DNA of 28,105 bases from Phytohabitans sp036906915. GTDB lineage: Bacteria > Actinomycetota > Actinomycetes > Mycobacteriales > Micromonosporaceae. The DNA is taken from assembly GCF_036906915.1 (NCBI RefSeq), contig NZ_JBAKHX010000091.1, positions 1-28,105 of the forward strand, in the 5' to 3' direction. The notes beneath the pieces were generated by a model. That model had not been told where the DNA came from. It worked only from the letters and a program-made list of their open reading frames with translations, and searched no databases. Position numbers and translations under genes: made by a program. This document shows, in pieces, positions 1-6,979 of the stretch (its first letter is position 1; the number at the start of each line of letters is the position of its first letter).

Positions 1-9
1 ACCTCGACG

Positions 10-72
10 GTGCCCTCTCGAACCAGAAGATAGAAGCGTCAGCAACTTCAATCTTCCCAGTTCAGAGGGCAC
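10..72. terminator. Long imperfect hairpin, possible bidirectional terminator or IS end
   Basis: The arms at 10-23 and 60-72 pair almost perfectly: nine bases GTGCCCTCT/AGAGGGCAC, then GAAC/GTTC with one bulged C. Inner pairs continue the stem: GAAGAT at 26-31 with ATCTTC at 51-56, and GAAG at 33-36 with CTTC at 46-49. It lies just beyond the stop of the minus-strand phosphotransferase gene (stop near 133), so it could terminate that gene and whatever enters from the left edge. It lacks a clear U-tract, and an insertion-sequence end or MITE-like element is the alternative. Confidence 0.4.
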
Positions 73-132
73 TTTCCCGTCTGCCACACCGCCCTCAACC
101 GAATCTCATCGGTGGATCAGGGCTAAGGGATG

Positions 133-1224
133 TCACGCAACTCGGCGCGTGTGTTGGCCGGTCGGGTGGGTGGGGTCAGCCGCTGGTGACGATGTTGTAC
201 ATGTGGCATTAGCCCGGCGGAGGCGTTCGGCTGCCTGCGCCCGCAGCGCATCCCCGCCCGCCGAGGCGCCACCGCACAGTGCCATCTCCCGGGCGTTGTA
301 CGCGGCCATCCACAAGCTGGCCGCCCATGCGATCTCCAGCTCCACGGCCGTGAACGAGCGCCCTCGAATGGCTTGATAAGCCACCAGGAACGCCTCGGAG
401 CTTTCGATCGGCGCCAGCGTGGGCGGCCCGGAACTGGCGAACGACCCGCTCGCCGCTCCCACCAGCGCCGCCTCCGGCTGCCACGCCAGGCTGTCCCAGT
501 CGTGCACCGCCCACACCTGCCAACCCTGCCACCGCAGGTTCTGCGCCTCGAAGTCGGCGTGGCCGAGCACGCACGGCAAGCCGGCGGCCAGCAGCCGCCC
601 CCGGGCCCGCTGCGCCGTTTGGACAATGTGCTCGGACACGACACTCTGGTCCCGGCTGTCGAGAAAGTCGATCGCCGGCCACACCCCAGAATCGGTGTGG
701 TCCCACCGCACCCAGGGCGGATTCGGCAGCGGCGGCGCGACGGTCACGCCGGCAAGTTCGGCCATCAGCCGGGCGAACACCTCCGCGCAGCGGATGGCTA
801 TGTCCGGCGAGTCCCCGTGCAACACCTCGCCGCCGGGCCGGAACTCCTCGGCGTGCACGGCCAGCGCACCGACACCGACCACCGGCGTGAGCGGCCGGGC
901 ACACGCAAACCCGCGCTCGGCGAGCCGGGCCTGCGCCGCGACACACGACGCGGCCCGGCCGTCGTCGGCGCGCGCCTTGACCACGACCTCCCTGCCACCG
1001 GCCAACCGCAGACCGAACACCATCGAGACCTGTCGCGACTGGAACAGCACGCCGGCGGGCTCGCCGCCCAGACGGTCAAGACACCAAGCCGGCAACCAGT
1101 CCGGCAGCTCGTCCAACGGCACACTCAGGACTGTGCCATAGGCGCCGAACGCACCGGAGGCGAGATCGCCTGCTGGACGATCACCGGACCTCCGTGACGA
1201 TCCGCCCTGCCACACATCGCCCAA
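133..1224 (-). CDS. Aminoglycoside phosphotransferase (APH) fold family protein
   Basis: A 363-residue protein of the APH/choline-kinase-like fold, which transfers phosphate from ATP to a small hydroxylated substrate. The Brenner-type catalytic loop is visible as GHADFEAQN (H222, D224, N229) and is followed by HDWDS (241-246), which supplies the metal-binding Asp. K83 in REVVVKARA is the likely ATP-binding Lys. The catalytic HGD is changed to HAD, as in many environmental members. The substrate cannot be told from sequence, so resistance should not be assumed. The start is uncertain: TTG at 1224 gives the full frame, but the first ~34 residues look unlike the family, and a GTG at 1122 (reading VPLDELPDW) may be the true start. 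No good ribosome binding site precedes either. The gene stands alone, divergent from the RidA-family gene. Confidence 0.75.
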   Translation of the reverse strand: MGDVWQGGSSRRSGDRPAGDLASGAFGAYGTVLSVPLDELPDWLPAWCLDRLGGEPAGVLFQSRQVSMVFGLRLAGGREVVVKARADDGRAASCVAAQARLAERGFACARPLTPVVGVGALAVHAEEFRPGGEVLHGDSPDIAIRCAEVFARLMAELAGVTVAPPLPNPPWVRWDHTDSGVWPAIDFLDSRDQSVVSEHIVQTAQRARGRLLAAGLPCVLGHADFEAQNLRWQGWQVWAVHDWDSLAWQPEAALVGAASGSFASSGPPTLAPIESSEAFLVAYQAIRGRSFTAVELEIAWAASLWMAAYNAREMALCGGASAGGDALRAQAAERLRRANATCTTSSPAADPTHPTGQHTRRVA

Positions 1225-1442
1225 TGCAGTGCCGCAGCCATCAACGACCCGCCCCTGTAGCAGCTCCAGTAACTCATCGGTCTCGATGGGGTTGGTGCGA
1301 TCCTCGGTTTGTCTCGGTGAAGTTGGTTTGATCCGGCGGGGTGTCTCCGTCCGGACCTACCTTGCAAAGTCCTGCAGTATTGCTGATGATCTTGCGGATC
1401 CTGGATGTGCCTCTTGCGGGCCGATGTCGAATGATCAAGAGC

Positions 1443-1826
1443 ATGGAAATCTCAGCGATCAACCCATCCGTGGTTCCCGAAGCGGTCGGCGGCTACGTCA
1501 ACGCGCTTGATGTCCGAGGCGCGCAGCGGATGCTGTTCATCAGCGGCCAGATCCCGCAGGACCGCCACGGGCACGTCCCCGACGGTATCGAGGCCCAATG
1601 CCGACTGGTGTGGGCCAACCTGACCGCTGTACTGCAAGAGGCGGGCATGGAGGTTACCAACCTGGTCAAGGTCACTACGTTCCTGTCGGACCGCTCCCAC
1701 GCCGCCGTCAACACCGCGGTGCGTAGAGACGTCCTCGGCGTCCATCACCCGGCCCTTACCGTGATCCTTGCTGGCATCTGGGATCCCGCCTGGCTCATCG
1801 AGATCGAAGCCATCGCAGCCGCCTGA
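1443..1826 (+). CDS. RidA/YjgF/UK114 family protein
   Basis: A 127-residue protein of the RidA (reactive intermediate/imine deaminase) superfamily, small trimeric cytosolic proteins that hydrolyse enamine/imine intermediates released by PLP enzymes. Family features are visible: LFISGQIPQDRHG near residues 25-37, the central QCRLVWANLTAVLQEAGM helix, LVKVTTFL, and a C-terminal region with HPALTVILAG and IEIEAIAA. The classical catalytic Arg of RidA (in the R-P-A motif) is absent: the equivalent segment reads HHPALT. This is therefore probably an Rid-subgroup member without confirmed deaminase activity. Start chosen at ATG 1443; ATG 1431 is an alternative. A strong hairpin lies 23 nt after the stop. 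Confidence 0.85.
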   Translation: MEISAINPSVVPEAVGGYVNALDVRGAQRMLFISGQIPQDRHGHVPDGIEAQCRLVWANLTAVLQEAGMEVTNLVKVTTFLSDRSHAAVNTAVRRDVLGVHHPALTVILAGIWDPAWLIEIEAIAAA

Positions 1827-1848
1827 CGACCCGACGACCAACTGAGAT

Positions 1849-1905
1849 TCCGCAAGGCACATCCGGGACGGTTGGACCCGTCGCCGTCCGGAAGTGCCTT
1901 GCGGA
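1849..1905. terminator. Strong hairpin after the RidA-family gene
   Basis: A perfect 12-bp inverted repeat (TCCGCAAGGCAC at 1849-1860 against GTGCCTTGCGGA at 1894-1905) continues inward with TCCGG-ACGG pairing, giving a stem of about 20 bp around a loop of about 11 nt. It begins 23 nt downstream of the RidA-family stop, as a factor-independent terminator would, but has no T-run. It overlaps the start of the TnsA-like remnant, so it could instead be part of a mobile-element end. Confidence 0.5.
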
Positions 1906-2108
1906 CCGTTCGGGACGGGGTCAGGCGCATTTCCCGGGCTGGCGGTGGTCGGATACCTCGGGGCCGGCATGTGGGGTATGAGTCCTGGCTGGAGCGTGAC
2001 CACGCGATGCTGCTGGACTTCGATCTTGACGTGGTCGGGTACTCGTCCCAACCATTTTGGCTGCGCCGGCTTGAGGTGTTTTCTGAGCCGCGCGAGCCGT
2101 GTGGTTGA
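1872..2108 (+). pseudogene. N-terminal fragment of a TnsA-like transposase endonuclease
   Basis: The frame encodes 78 residues. The segment GYESWLERDHAMLLDFDLD followed by VVGYSSQPFWL (about residues 35-64) matches the start of the TnsA-like heteromeric transposase endonuclease family common in actinomycetes: a conserved Y-E-S-x-L-E-R-D helix, then VVxxxSQPFxL. Full proteins run to about 200-250 residues and carry the catalytic Asp and QVK-type Lys after this point. Here the frame ends soon after SQPFW, so the active-site half is missing. The first ~30 residues are low-quality sequence overlapping a hairpin, so no start is supported. No TnsB- or TnsC-like partner is present. I read it as a relic of a Tn7-like or related element. 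Confidence 0.6.
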
Positions 2109-2152
2109 GCCACTCCCGGAGTTCATTCAAGATCAACGGCGTTGTTCTGCCG

Positions 2153-2662
2153 CTATCCGGCGGTACCGGCGGCGTACCCGACCAGGATGGTGCCGGGCGT
2201 CCACACCGCGACGGCGACCGCGTCGTACACGAGGAACCGGCGGTAGTGCATGCCAGCGACGCCGGCCACACGCGGCACGAGCGTGCGTACGAACGCGGTA
2301 CACCGACCGATAGTGACGGCGATCCCGCCGCGTCGCACCAGGTGCTCGGCACGACGCCAGCGCTGGCTTCCGATGCGCCGACCGAGTCGACTGGTGCGCA
2401 GCCGGGGGCCGGTGATGCGGCCCTCCCAGTAGCCGACCGAGTCACCGAGTAGCGCGGCCAGCACCGCGACCGCGGTCGCCACCGGCAGGTCCAGCTTGCC
2501 GGTGGCCGACAGTGCGCCGAGCGCCAGCATGACCGACGCGGCCGGCACGAACGCGCCGAGCAGCACCCCGACCTCGGCCGCGATCAGCAGCGCACCGGCG
2601 GCGTAAACGGCCGCCGGCGGCAGCTGCGCCCCCCGCTCCATCAGCCAGGTTCCCAGATCCAT
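2153..2662 (-). CDS. DedA family (SNARE-associated/VTT domain) membrane protein
   Basis: A 169-residue integral membrane protein of the DedA family, thought to act as lipid scramblases/flippases (undecaprenyl-phosphate or phospholipid recycling) in the cytoplasmic membrane. Visible features: an N-terminal hydrophobic region (about 17-60), the central GDSVGYWEGRITGPRL motif, and the family signature F-V-R-T-L-V-P-x-x-A-G with the following GMHYRRFLVYD segment, then a last hydrophobic stretch ending in GYAAG. It is slightly short for the family (usually about 200). Start chosen at ATG 2662 (MDLGTWL); residues further upstream in the frame are Arg/Pro-rich and not protein-like. It is divergent from the histidine kinase gene with a 149-bp intergenic region. 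Confidence 0.85.
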   Translation of the reverse strand: MDLGTWLMERGAQLPPAAVYAAGALLIAAEVGVLLGAFVPAASVMLALGALSATGKLDLPVATAVAVLAALLGDSVGYWEGRITGPRLRTSRLGRRIGSQRWRRAEHLVRRGGIAVTIGRCTAFVRTLVPRVAGVAGMHYRRFLVYDAVAVAVWTPGTILVGYAAGTAG

Positions 2663-2694
2663 TTCCCGACCGTAGGTGGGCCGGAGGGCGCCCG

Positions 2695-2756
2695 GCCTCG
2701 ATCGATCGGGCCCGGACGCGGCCGGTGCGGCGGCCGGCCGGCCGGTGGATCGAGGC
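2695..2756. promoter_or_regulatory. Inverted repeat in the dedA/histidine-kinase intergenic region
   Basis: GCCTCGATC at 2695-2703 and GATCGAGGC at 2748-2756 form a perfect 9-bp inverted repeat between the two divergent genes. It could be a looping operator or a response-regulator site, but no family assignment is possible. Confidence 0.25.
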
Positions 2757-2799
2757 ACGCCGGCCGATCGAACGAGACCTGTCGACCGGTGGTGGTCCG

Positions 2800-2814
2800 T
2801 ATCGTCGCGGTGTG
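2800..2814 (+). promoter_or_regulatory. Candidate -10 element for a leaderless histidine kinase mRNA
   Basis: TATCGT at 2800-2805 fits the actinobacterial TANNNT -10 pattern and is followed after 6 nt by the GTG at 2812, so transcription would start at or next to the first codon. No Shine-Dalgarno sequence precedes the GTG, consistent with leaderless translation. The -35 region is not recognisable. Confidence 0.45.
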
Positions 2815-3996
2815 GACGTGACAGCCCGCGGGCCAGCCCGCCCGATGTGGCGCCCGGTCCTGCTGTGCGCGATGGCCGGCACCACGGTTGCCGTGGCGAA
2901 CGCGCTGCTCGACTGGCCGATCGGGACGGCGGAACGGCGCATGGCGATCGCCCTGGCCGTCGCGAGTGGCCTGCTACTCGGCGCGCTGCCCCGGTGGCCG
3001 CTGGTCGCGGTCGGCGCCGAGGCAACCGCGGTCGTGGTGACCACCCGGTTCTCGCCCTTCACCAACGCCGCTGCGCTGCTGTTTCTGCTCGTCGCGCTCG
3101 GCGTGCTCGCCTACCGCGCCCGCTGGCCGGTCACGCTGGCCGGTGCGGTCACGACATACGCCGCCCTGGTTCTGCAGGCATCGTTTGGCAGCGACATCGA
3201 CGCGCCGCTGGCGACTCTGCTCGGCCTGACGGCCCTGCCGGTGGTGGCCGGCCGCTACCTGGCCGGCCTGCAGCGGGCCCGGCGGGTGGCCGAGGAGCGG
3301 GCCGCGGAGGCCGAGGCGCGCCGCACTGCCGAGACCCATGCGGCGCGGCTGGCCGAACGAGCCCGCCTCGCCCGGGACCTACACGACATCATCGCGCACC
3401 ACGTGGGCGCGATGACGCTGCGGGCCAGCGTCGGCACGCTCGCGCTGGACAGCGATGGTGACCCGGCGGTGGCCCGCGGCGCGCTCGTCGACGTGGCCAC
3501 GACCGGGCGTCAGGCGCTGGACGAGCTACGCAGCGTGCTGGCGGTGCTGCGTGACCCGGACGCGGTCGACGCAGGCGTTGGGTCGGCGCTGGTGACCGAC
3601 CCGGAGGCGACCCTCGTCGACGCGGTCGCCCGGCTGCGCCGGGCGGGCGTGCCGGTCACCGCCGAGGTCGACCCCCGGCTGGCCGACACCTCGCTGCTGG
3701 TTCGCACCACGGTCGTCCGGGTCGTGCAGGAGGCATTGACCAACGTCCTCAAGCACACCGGCCCGGGTACCGAAACCACGGTCGGCGTCACCGTGTCCGG
3801 CACCGGCTCGGTGCGCGCGGTGATCGAGAACGCGCGGCCGTCGGGGCCGGGACCGGCGCCGTTTCCGGCATCCGGTCAGGGGCTGGACGGGATGCGGCAG
3901 CGGGTCGCCGTGCTCCATGGCACGCTGGCCGCGGGCCCGACGTCCCGGTCGGGATGGCGGGTCGAGGCGAACCTGCCGGGTAAGGGGCAGCCATGA
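2812..3996 (+). CDS. NarL/DesK-type sensor histidine kinase
   Basis: A 394-residue membrane histidine kinase that should autophosphorylate on His and pass the phosphate to the adjacent response regulator. The N-terminal third is hydrophobic (about 10-145, with four or five membrane segments) and has no recognisable extracellular sensor domain. A charged coiled-coil-like linker rich in AEER/AEAEARR follows. The HisKA_3 phosphoacceptor is ARDLHDIIAHH with H191. The ATPase domain shows the N box QEALTNVLKH (N311) and the GQGLDGM motif (355-361); the classical DNGxG box is degenerate, as in many actinobacterial kinases of this class. Start set at GTG 2812, preceded by a -10-like hexamer. The stop overlaps the regulator's ATG (ATGA at 3993-3996), indicating translational coupling. 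The signal is unknown. Confidence 0.92.
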   Translation: MDVTARGPARPMWRPVLLCAMAGTTVAVANALLDWPIGTAERRMAIALAVASGLLLGALPRWPLVAVGAEATAVVVTTRFSPFTNAAALLFLLVALGVLAYRARWPVTLAGAVTTYAALVLQASFGSDIDAPLATLLGLTALPVVAGRYLAGLQRARRVAEERAAEAEARRTAETHAARLAERARLARDLHDIIAHHVGAMTLRASVGTLALDSDGDPAVARGALVDVATTGRQALDELRSVLAVLRDPDAVDAGVGSALVTDPEATLVDAVARLRRAGVPVTAEVDPRLADTSLLVRTTVVRVVQEALTNVLKHTGPGTETTVGVTVSGTGSVRAVIENARPSGPGPAPFPASGQGLDGMRQRVAVLHGTLAAGPTSRSGWRVEANLPGKGQP

Positions 3997-4688
3997 TCCG
4001 TGCGCTCGTCGTCGACGACCAGGGCCTCGTCCGGGCTGGCATCCGGGTCCTGCTCGACACCGCACCCGACATCGAGGTGGTTGGTGAGGCGGCCGATGGG
4101 CACGACGCGGTGCGGCTGGCCGAGCGGCTGCGCCCGGACGTCGTGCTGATGGACATCCGCATGCCCCGCGTCGACGGCATCGAGGCGACCAGGCGGTTGC
4201 TGGCCGCGGCACCCTTGACGAACGTCCTCATCCTCACCACGTTCGCCGACGACGACAGCGTCTACGGCGCGCTGAGCGCCGGTGCGGTGGGGTATCTCGT
4301 CAAGGACGGCGAGCCGGCCGACATGCTCGACGCGGTGCGCCGGGCCGCGCGCGGCGAGCCGCTGCTCGCACCGTCCGTGCTTGCCAGCGTCGTCGACCGG
4401 GCCCGGCGTTCCCACGCGGCCGACCGGGACGGCGACCTCGAGCCCGACATCGCGGCCCTGGCCGCGCTCACCGCCCGCGAGCGCGACGTGCTCAGCCTCG
4501 TCGGCGTCGGGCTCTCCAACGCCGAAATCGCCCGAGACCTGAACGTCGGTGTGACGACGGTGAAGACGCACATCGTGGCGCTGCTGGACAAGCTCGGCGC
4601 CCGTAACCGGGTGCAGGCTGGCATCCTTGCTCACCGGCTCGGCCTCGTCGACGAACAATTCCGCCCACGGCGGGCACCGGCGGACTGA
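3993..4688 (+). CDS. NarL/FixJ-family response regulator (REC-LuxR HTH)
   Basis: A 231-residue DNA-binding response regulator and partner of the upstream kinase. Its N-terminal receiver domain (about 3-120) has the acidic pair D8/D9, phospho-acceptor D54 in VVLMDIRMP, T82/T83 and K104 in GYLVKDGEP. The C-terminal LuxR-type HTH (about 160-222) reads LTARERDVLSLVGVGLSNAE, then an IARDLNV turn and TTVKTHI recognition helix. All key residues are present, so it should be functional. It starts within the kinase stop codon. Its last 58 nt (4631-4688) overlap the end of the opposite-strand methyltransferase gene. The likely target is its own promoter or the divergent dedA-family gene; this is inference from position only. 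Confidence 0.95.
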   Translation: MIRALVVDDQGLVRAGIRVLLDTAPDIEVVGEAADGHDAVRLAERLRPDVVLMDIRMPRVDGIEATRRLLAAAPLTNVLILTTFADDDSVYGALSAGAVGYLVKDGEPADMLDAVRRAARGEPLLAPSVLASVVDRARRSHAADRDGDLEPDIAALAALTARERDVLSLVGVGLSNAEIARDLNVGVTTVKTHIVALLDKLGARNRVQAGILAHRLGLVDEQFRPRRAPAD

Positions 4689-5275
4689 AGTCGCGGCCGG
4701 CGGGCGTGGTAGACCAGCGCCGGTGGCAGGTTCGCCCACACCGTGCGGCCGGCCACCACCTCCTCGAAGACGCCGGTTAGCCGGTTCCGCAGTCGCTGCG
4801 CGGGACTGGTCCAGCTCGCGTGCAGGTACGCGAACGTGGTGAACGCGCCGTGCGGCGCCATGCCGGCGACGATCGCCGCTATCGTCCGATCCACCAGCGC
4901 GGCGGGCAGCACCGTCCAGGGCAGCCCGCTCACCACCACGTCGGCCGGAGGCAGTCCGTGCGCGGCGAGCACGTCCGGCAGCTCATCGGCGGCCGCCGAA
5001 ACCACGTCCACCAACGGAAACCGGCGTCTCAGCAGCGCGGTGAACGCCGGGTCGACCTCCAGCGCCAAGTGGCGCCCTCGCCCGCCGAGCCGGCGCTGGA
5101 TCAGCTCGGTGAACGCGCCGGTGCCCGGCCCGAGCTCGACCACCACCGGGTGGCCGGTGTCCGGCACCGGCGTCGTGGCGTGCCACGCGAGCCGCGACGA
5201 ACTCGGTGCCACCGCACCGACGCGCCGCGGGTTTTGCAGGAACCGGCCCAGGAACAACGCCGTCTCTATCGTCAC
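4631..5275 (-). CDS. Class I SAM-dependent methyltransferase (phospholipid/rRNA-adenine methyltransferase-like)
   Basis: A 214-residue Rossmann-fold methyltransferase. Motif I is VVELGPGTGAFTE (about 43-55); the acidic end of beta-2 is LEVDPAF; motif IV reads VVSGLPWTVLP, as in phospholipid N-methyltransferases and KsgA/Erm-like enzymes, where N/S-x-P-W/Y/F positions the target amine. The N-terminus, with FLGRFLQNPRRVGAVAPSS, matches the PmtA-like group acting on phosphatidylethanolamine. That would be a membrane-surface role, though substrate identity is not proven. Start chosen at GTG 5275; the frame extends upstream but with Arg/Pro-rich non-conserved residues. The Arg/Ser-rich last ~20 residues lie in the overlap with the convergent response regulator gene, so the C-terminus has probably been extended by loss of the original stop. 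Confidence 0.8.
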   Translation of the reverse strand: MTIETALFLGRFLQNPRRVGAVAPSSSRLAWHATTPVPDTGHPVVVELGPGTGAFTELIQRRLGGRGRHLALEVDPAFTALLRRRFPLVDVVSAAADELPDVLAAHGLPPADVVVSGLPWTVLPAALVDRTIAAIVAGMAPHGAFTTFAYLHASWTSPAQRLRNRLTGVFEEVVAGRTVWANLPPALVYHARRPRLQSAGARRGRNCSSTRPSR

Positions 5276-5629
5276 GACGCGGACGCTACGAGCCGGTACC
5301 CGACCAGCACCTCGATCTGGTGGCCGAAGCCTCGGCCGGTCGATCGGTCGCGCGATGTCAAGGCGGCCTCCGCAGACATCGCGCACCTGCCGCGGATAAC
5401 GCGCGTTCCGCCTGGTGGCACCGGCTTGTCCATGGTGATCGTGCGTCGTTCCTGGCCGGGGTGTCGTTCGAGGTAGTAACACAGCGACCGGGTCCTCCCG
5501 GCAGCGCCCCTGCTATGTATCGATGTCCAGCGGCGTCCGGCGGTGTTCAGTATCCCCGTCGCGGACGGCATGTCGAGCGCAGAATCGGCGGCACCCGAAG
5601 AGCAGTCCATGACACACAGGAGGTCGCCA
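5276..5629. other. Intergenic region between divergent methyltransferase and secreted-protein genes
   Basis: These 354 bp carry no supported gene. A perfect 10-bp inverted repeat, GCGCGATGTC at 5350-5359 and GACATCGCGC at 5375-5384, could be an operator or hairpin serving either divergent gene. A 35-codon minus-strand frame starts inside it at 5379, but nothing else supports that as a gene. The ribosome binding site of the secreted-protein gene lies at 5618-5623. Confidence 0.4.
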
Positions 5630-5632
5630 GTG
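5618..5632 (+). promoter_or_regulatory. Ribosome binding site that decides the start of the secreted protein
   Basis: AGGAGG at 5618-5623 is a perfect Shine-Dalgarno sequence 6 nt before GTG 5630. It argues against the in-frame upstream ATG at 5609 and places the start exactly at a signal peptide. Confidence 0.8.
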
Positions 5633-6076
5633 CGCCGCATCCTCGCCGTCGGATCCCTCGCCCTCGCATTGCTCGCCACAACGTTCGTCGGCGCCGCCGT
5701 GGCCGCGCCACCACAGACCGCCCCGGCCGCCAACGCGACCCGAGTGCTCAGCAGCCAGTCGGCCAACATCCCGCCGGTGTTCAACAACTACCTGGTCTGC
5801 TTCAACGGCTGGGTGTACACCGACTTCACCGACCCGGACGGCAACGACCTGCAGCTGCGGACGTTCGTCTTGATCTACCTGCGCGACGGCACCGCCCGCT
5901 GGATCCAGATGGGCAACAGCGGCGGCGCGGGGCACGGCGTGTTCTTCTACCTGGAACTGGCGTCCGTCGGGATCAACCCGAGCGACGTCACCGAGTACTG
6001 GTTCAACGCCATCGACTCCCCGTGGGGTCAATGGTCCGGCTACATCCGGGCCAACTCGTCCTGCAACCTGCTCTGA
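5630..6076 (+). CDS. Small secreted protein of unknown function
   Basis: A 148-residue protein beginning with a clear Sec signal peptide: VRR, a hydrophobic core ILAVGSLALALLATTFVGAAV, then an AxA-type cleavage site near AVAA (about residue 25). The mature part is about 120 residues, rich in aromatic residues and Gly/Asn/Ser. It contains FNGWVYTDFTDPDGNDL, a strand-rich centre and two Cys (one in LVCFNG, one in the last five residues SCNLL) that could form a disulfide. I do not recognise the family; the pattern suggests a compact exported beta-protein. A perfect SD supports the GTG start, and a strong hairpin follows the stop, so it is probably monocistronic. It could be an inhibitor, toxin-like or wall-associated protein, but nothing in the sequence decides this. 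Confidence 0.8.
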   Translation: MRRILAVGSLALALLATTFVGAAVAAPPQTAPAANATRVLSSQSANIPPVFNNYLVCFNGWVYTDFTDPDGNDLQLRTFVLIYLRDGTARWIQMGNSGGAGHGVFFYLELASVGINPSDVTEYWFNAIDSPWGQWSGYIRANSSCNLL

Positions 6077-6124
6077 CGATCGCATCGCTAGCCGCAAGTT
6101 CCGCTTGCCGCTGGCCGGAGTGTT

Positions 6125-6163
6125 CGGCTCGCCCGGCCGTTGTTCCCGCGACCGGGCGAGCCG
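6125..6163 (+). terminator. Hairpin terminator after the secreted protein gene
   Basis: A perfect 12-bp stem (CGGCTCGCCCGG at 6125-6136 with CCGGGCGAGCCG at 6152-6163) around a 15-nt loop, 49 nt after the stop codon. There is no U-tract, as is common for terminators in high-GC actinomycetes. Confidence 0.65.
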
Positions 6164-6402
6164 ACGCTCGCTGCGCTATGGGCAACGCTCAGTTGTCGGC
6201 GGCCAGCCAGGTGAGCGTCTCGTCGGCGGGTCCGCCAGCGCGTCGCGACGGTGCAGAGCCATTTTCAGGCGTCCGCGAGCACCGGTCCAGCGTGAGCCTG
6301 TAGCCGGACGTTTGCCAGCACGGGAGGCCCCGGCACGGCGGGCCTGGCCTTGGCGTCCGGATCCAGATGCCCCCACCCAGAGGCATTCGTCGACGGGCCG
6401 GC

Positions 6403-6417
6403 TACGGTTCTCGCATG
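6403..6417 (+). promoter_or_regulatory. Candidate -10 for a leaderless start
   Basis: TACGGT at 6403-6408 (TANNNT type) is followed after 6 nt by ATG 6415, and no SD is present. This favours a leaderless transcript and the 6415 start. Confidence 0.4.
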
Positions 6418-6897
6418 ATGATCAAACCGTCGGTTGCCGTGGCCGCCGCCTTCCTCGCGGACGGACCTGCTGATGGCCTGGACCTCGGCCTGTTCGGACA
6501 GTTCGCCGGGTCCTGGGCGCTGGACTGTACGGAGTATGACCCCAACGGGTCCTCGAGTGTTCGCCGAGGGGAGTGGCACTTCGGGTACGCGTTGGGCGGG
6601 CTGGCAACCACCGATATCTGGATCCTGCCCGAGGTCGAACACGGTATTAGCGTGCGATTTCCCGATCCCGCGGCCGGTGCGGGCGTATGGCGCTCGACGT
6701 GGGTGGGACCGGGCCGGCGTCGGACGCACACGTTCCTGGCCTCTCCCATCGGAGAAGAGATCGTGCTCGACGGCGGCGATCTGCGCTGGACCTTCTCCGA
6801 CATTCAGGCCGACGCATTCCGCTGGCGTAACGAGGCACAGCAGCCCGACGGCACGTGGTGGCTGCAACAGACGTTCCGGGTCTGGCGGCAGACCTGA
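6415..6897 (+). CDS. DUF1579-like / lipocalin-like beta-barrel protein
   Basis: A 160-residue cytosolic protein. LGLFGQFAGSWALDCTEYDP near the N-terminus, GEWHFGYALGGLATTDIWI, then GVWRSTWVGPG, GEEIVLDGGDLRWTFSDI and FRWRNEAQQPDGTWWLQQTF follow the pattern of DUF1579 and related lipocalin-like proteins (a G-x-W motif early, then regularly spaced Trp/Arg-containing strands). These proteins bind unknown small hydrophobic ligands and are frequent, uncharacterised actinobacterial genes. It has no signal peptide. Start 6415 fits a -10-like hexamer placed for leaderless transcription; ATG 6418 is equally possible. The gene stands alone, convergent with the SDR gene. Function is not known. Confidence 0.65.
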   Translation: MMIKPSVAVAAAFLADGPADGLDLGLFGQFAGSWALDCTEYDPNGSSSVRRGEWHFGYALGGLATTDIWILPEVEHGISVRFPDPAAGAGVWRSTWVGPGRRRTHTFLASPIGEEIVLDGGDLRWTFSDIQADAFRWRNEAQQPDGTWWLQQTFRVWRQT

Positions 6898-6979
6898 CCT
6901 GCCGCCCGCCGCCGCCCGGGCACGCCTCGAACGGGACCCGAACCCACCGCGAGGTTTACCCAGGAACGCCGTCGGCCGA

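Noticed and set aside
373..1197. Long plus-strand frames opposite the phosphotransferase gene
   Set aside because: Arg/Pro-rich antisense frames; the minus strand carries the catalytic motifs.
133..1224. Calling the phosphotransferase an antibiotic resistance gene
   Set aside because: The APH fold covers many kinases of unrelated substrates, and no subfamily-specific residues were recognised.
5272..5379. A 35-codon minus-strand frame ending GFGHQIEVLVGYRLVASAS
   Set aside because: Looks slightly protein-like but has no SD, overlaps the methyltransferase start and starts inside an inverted repeat.
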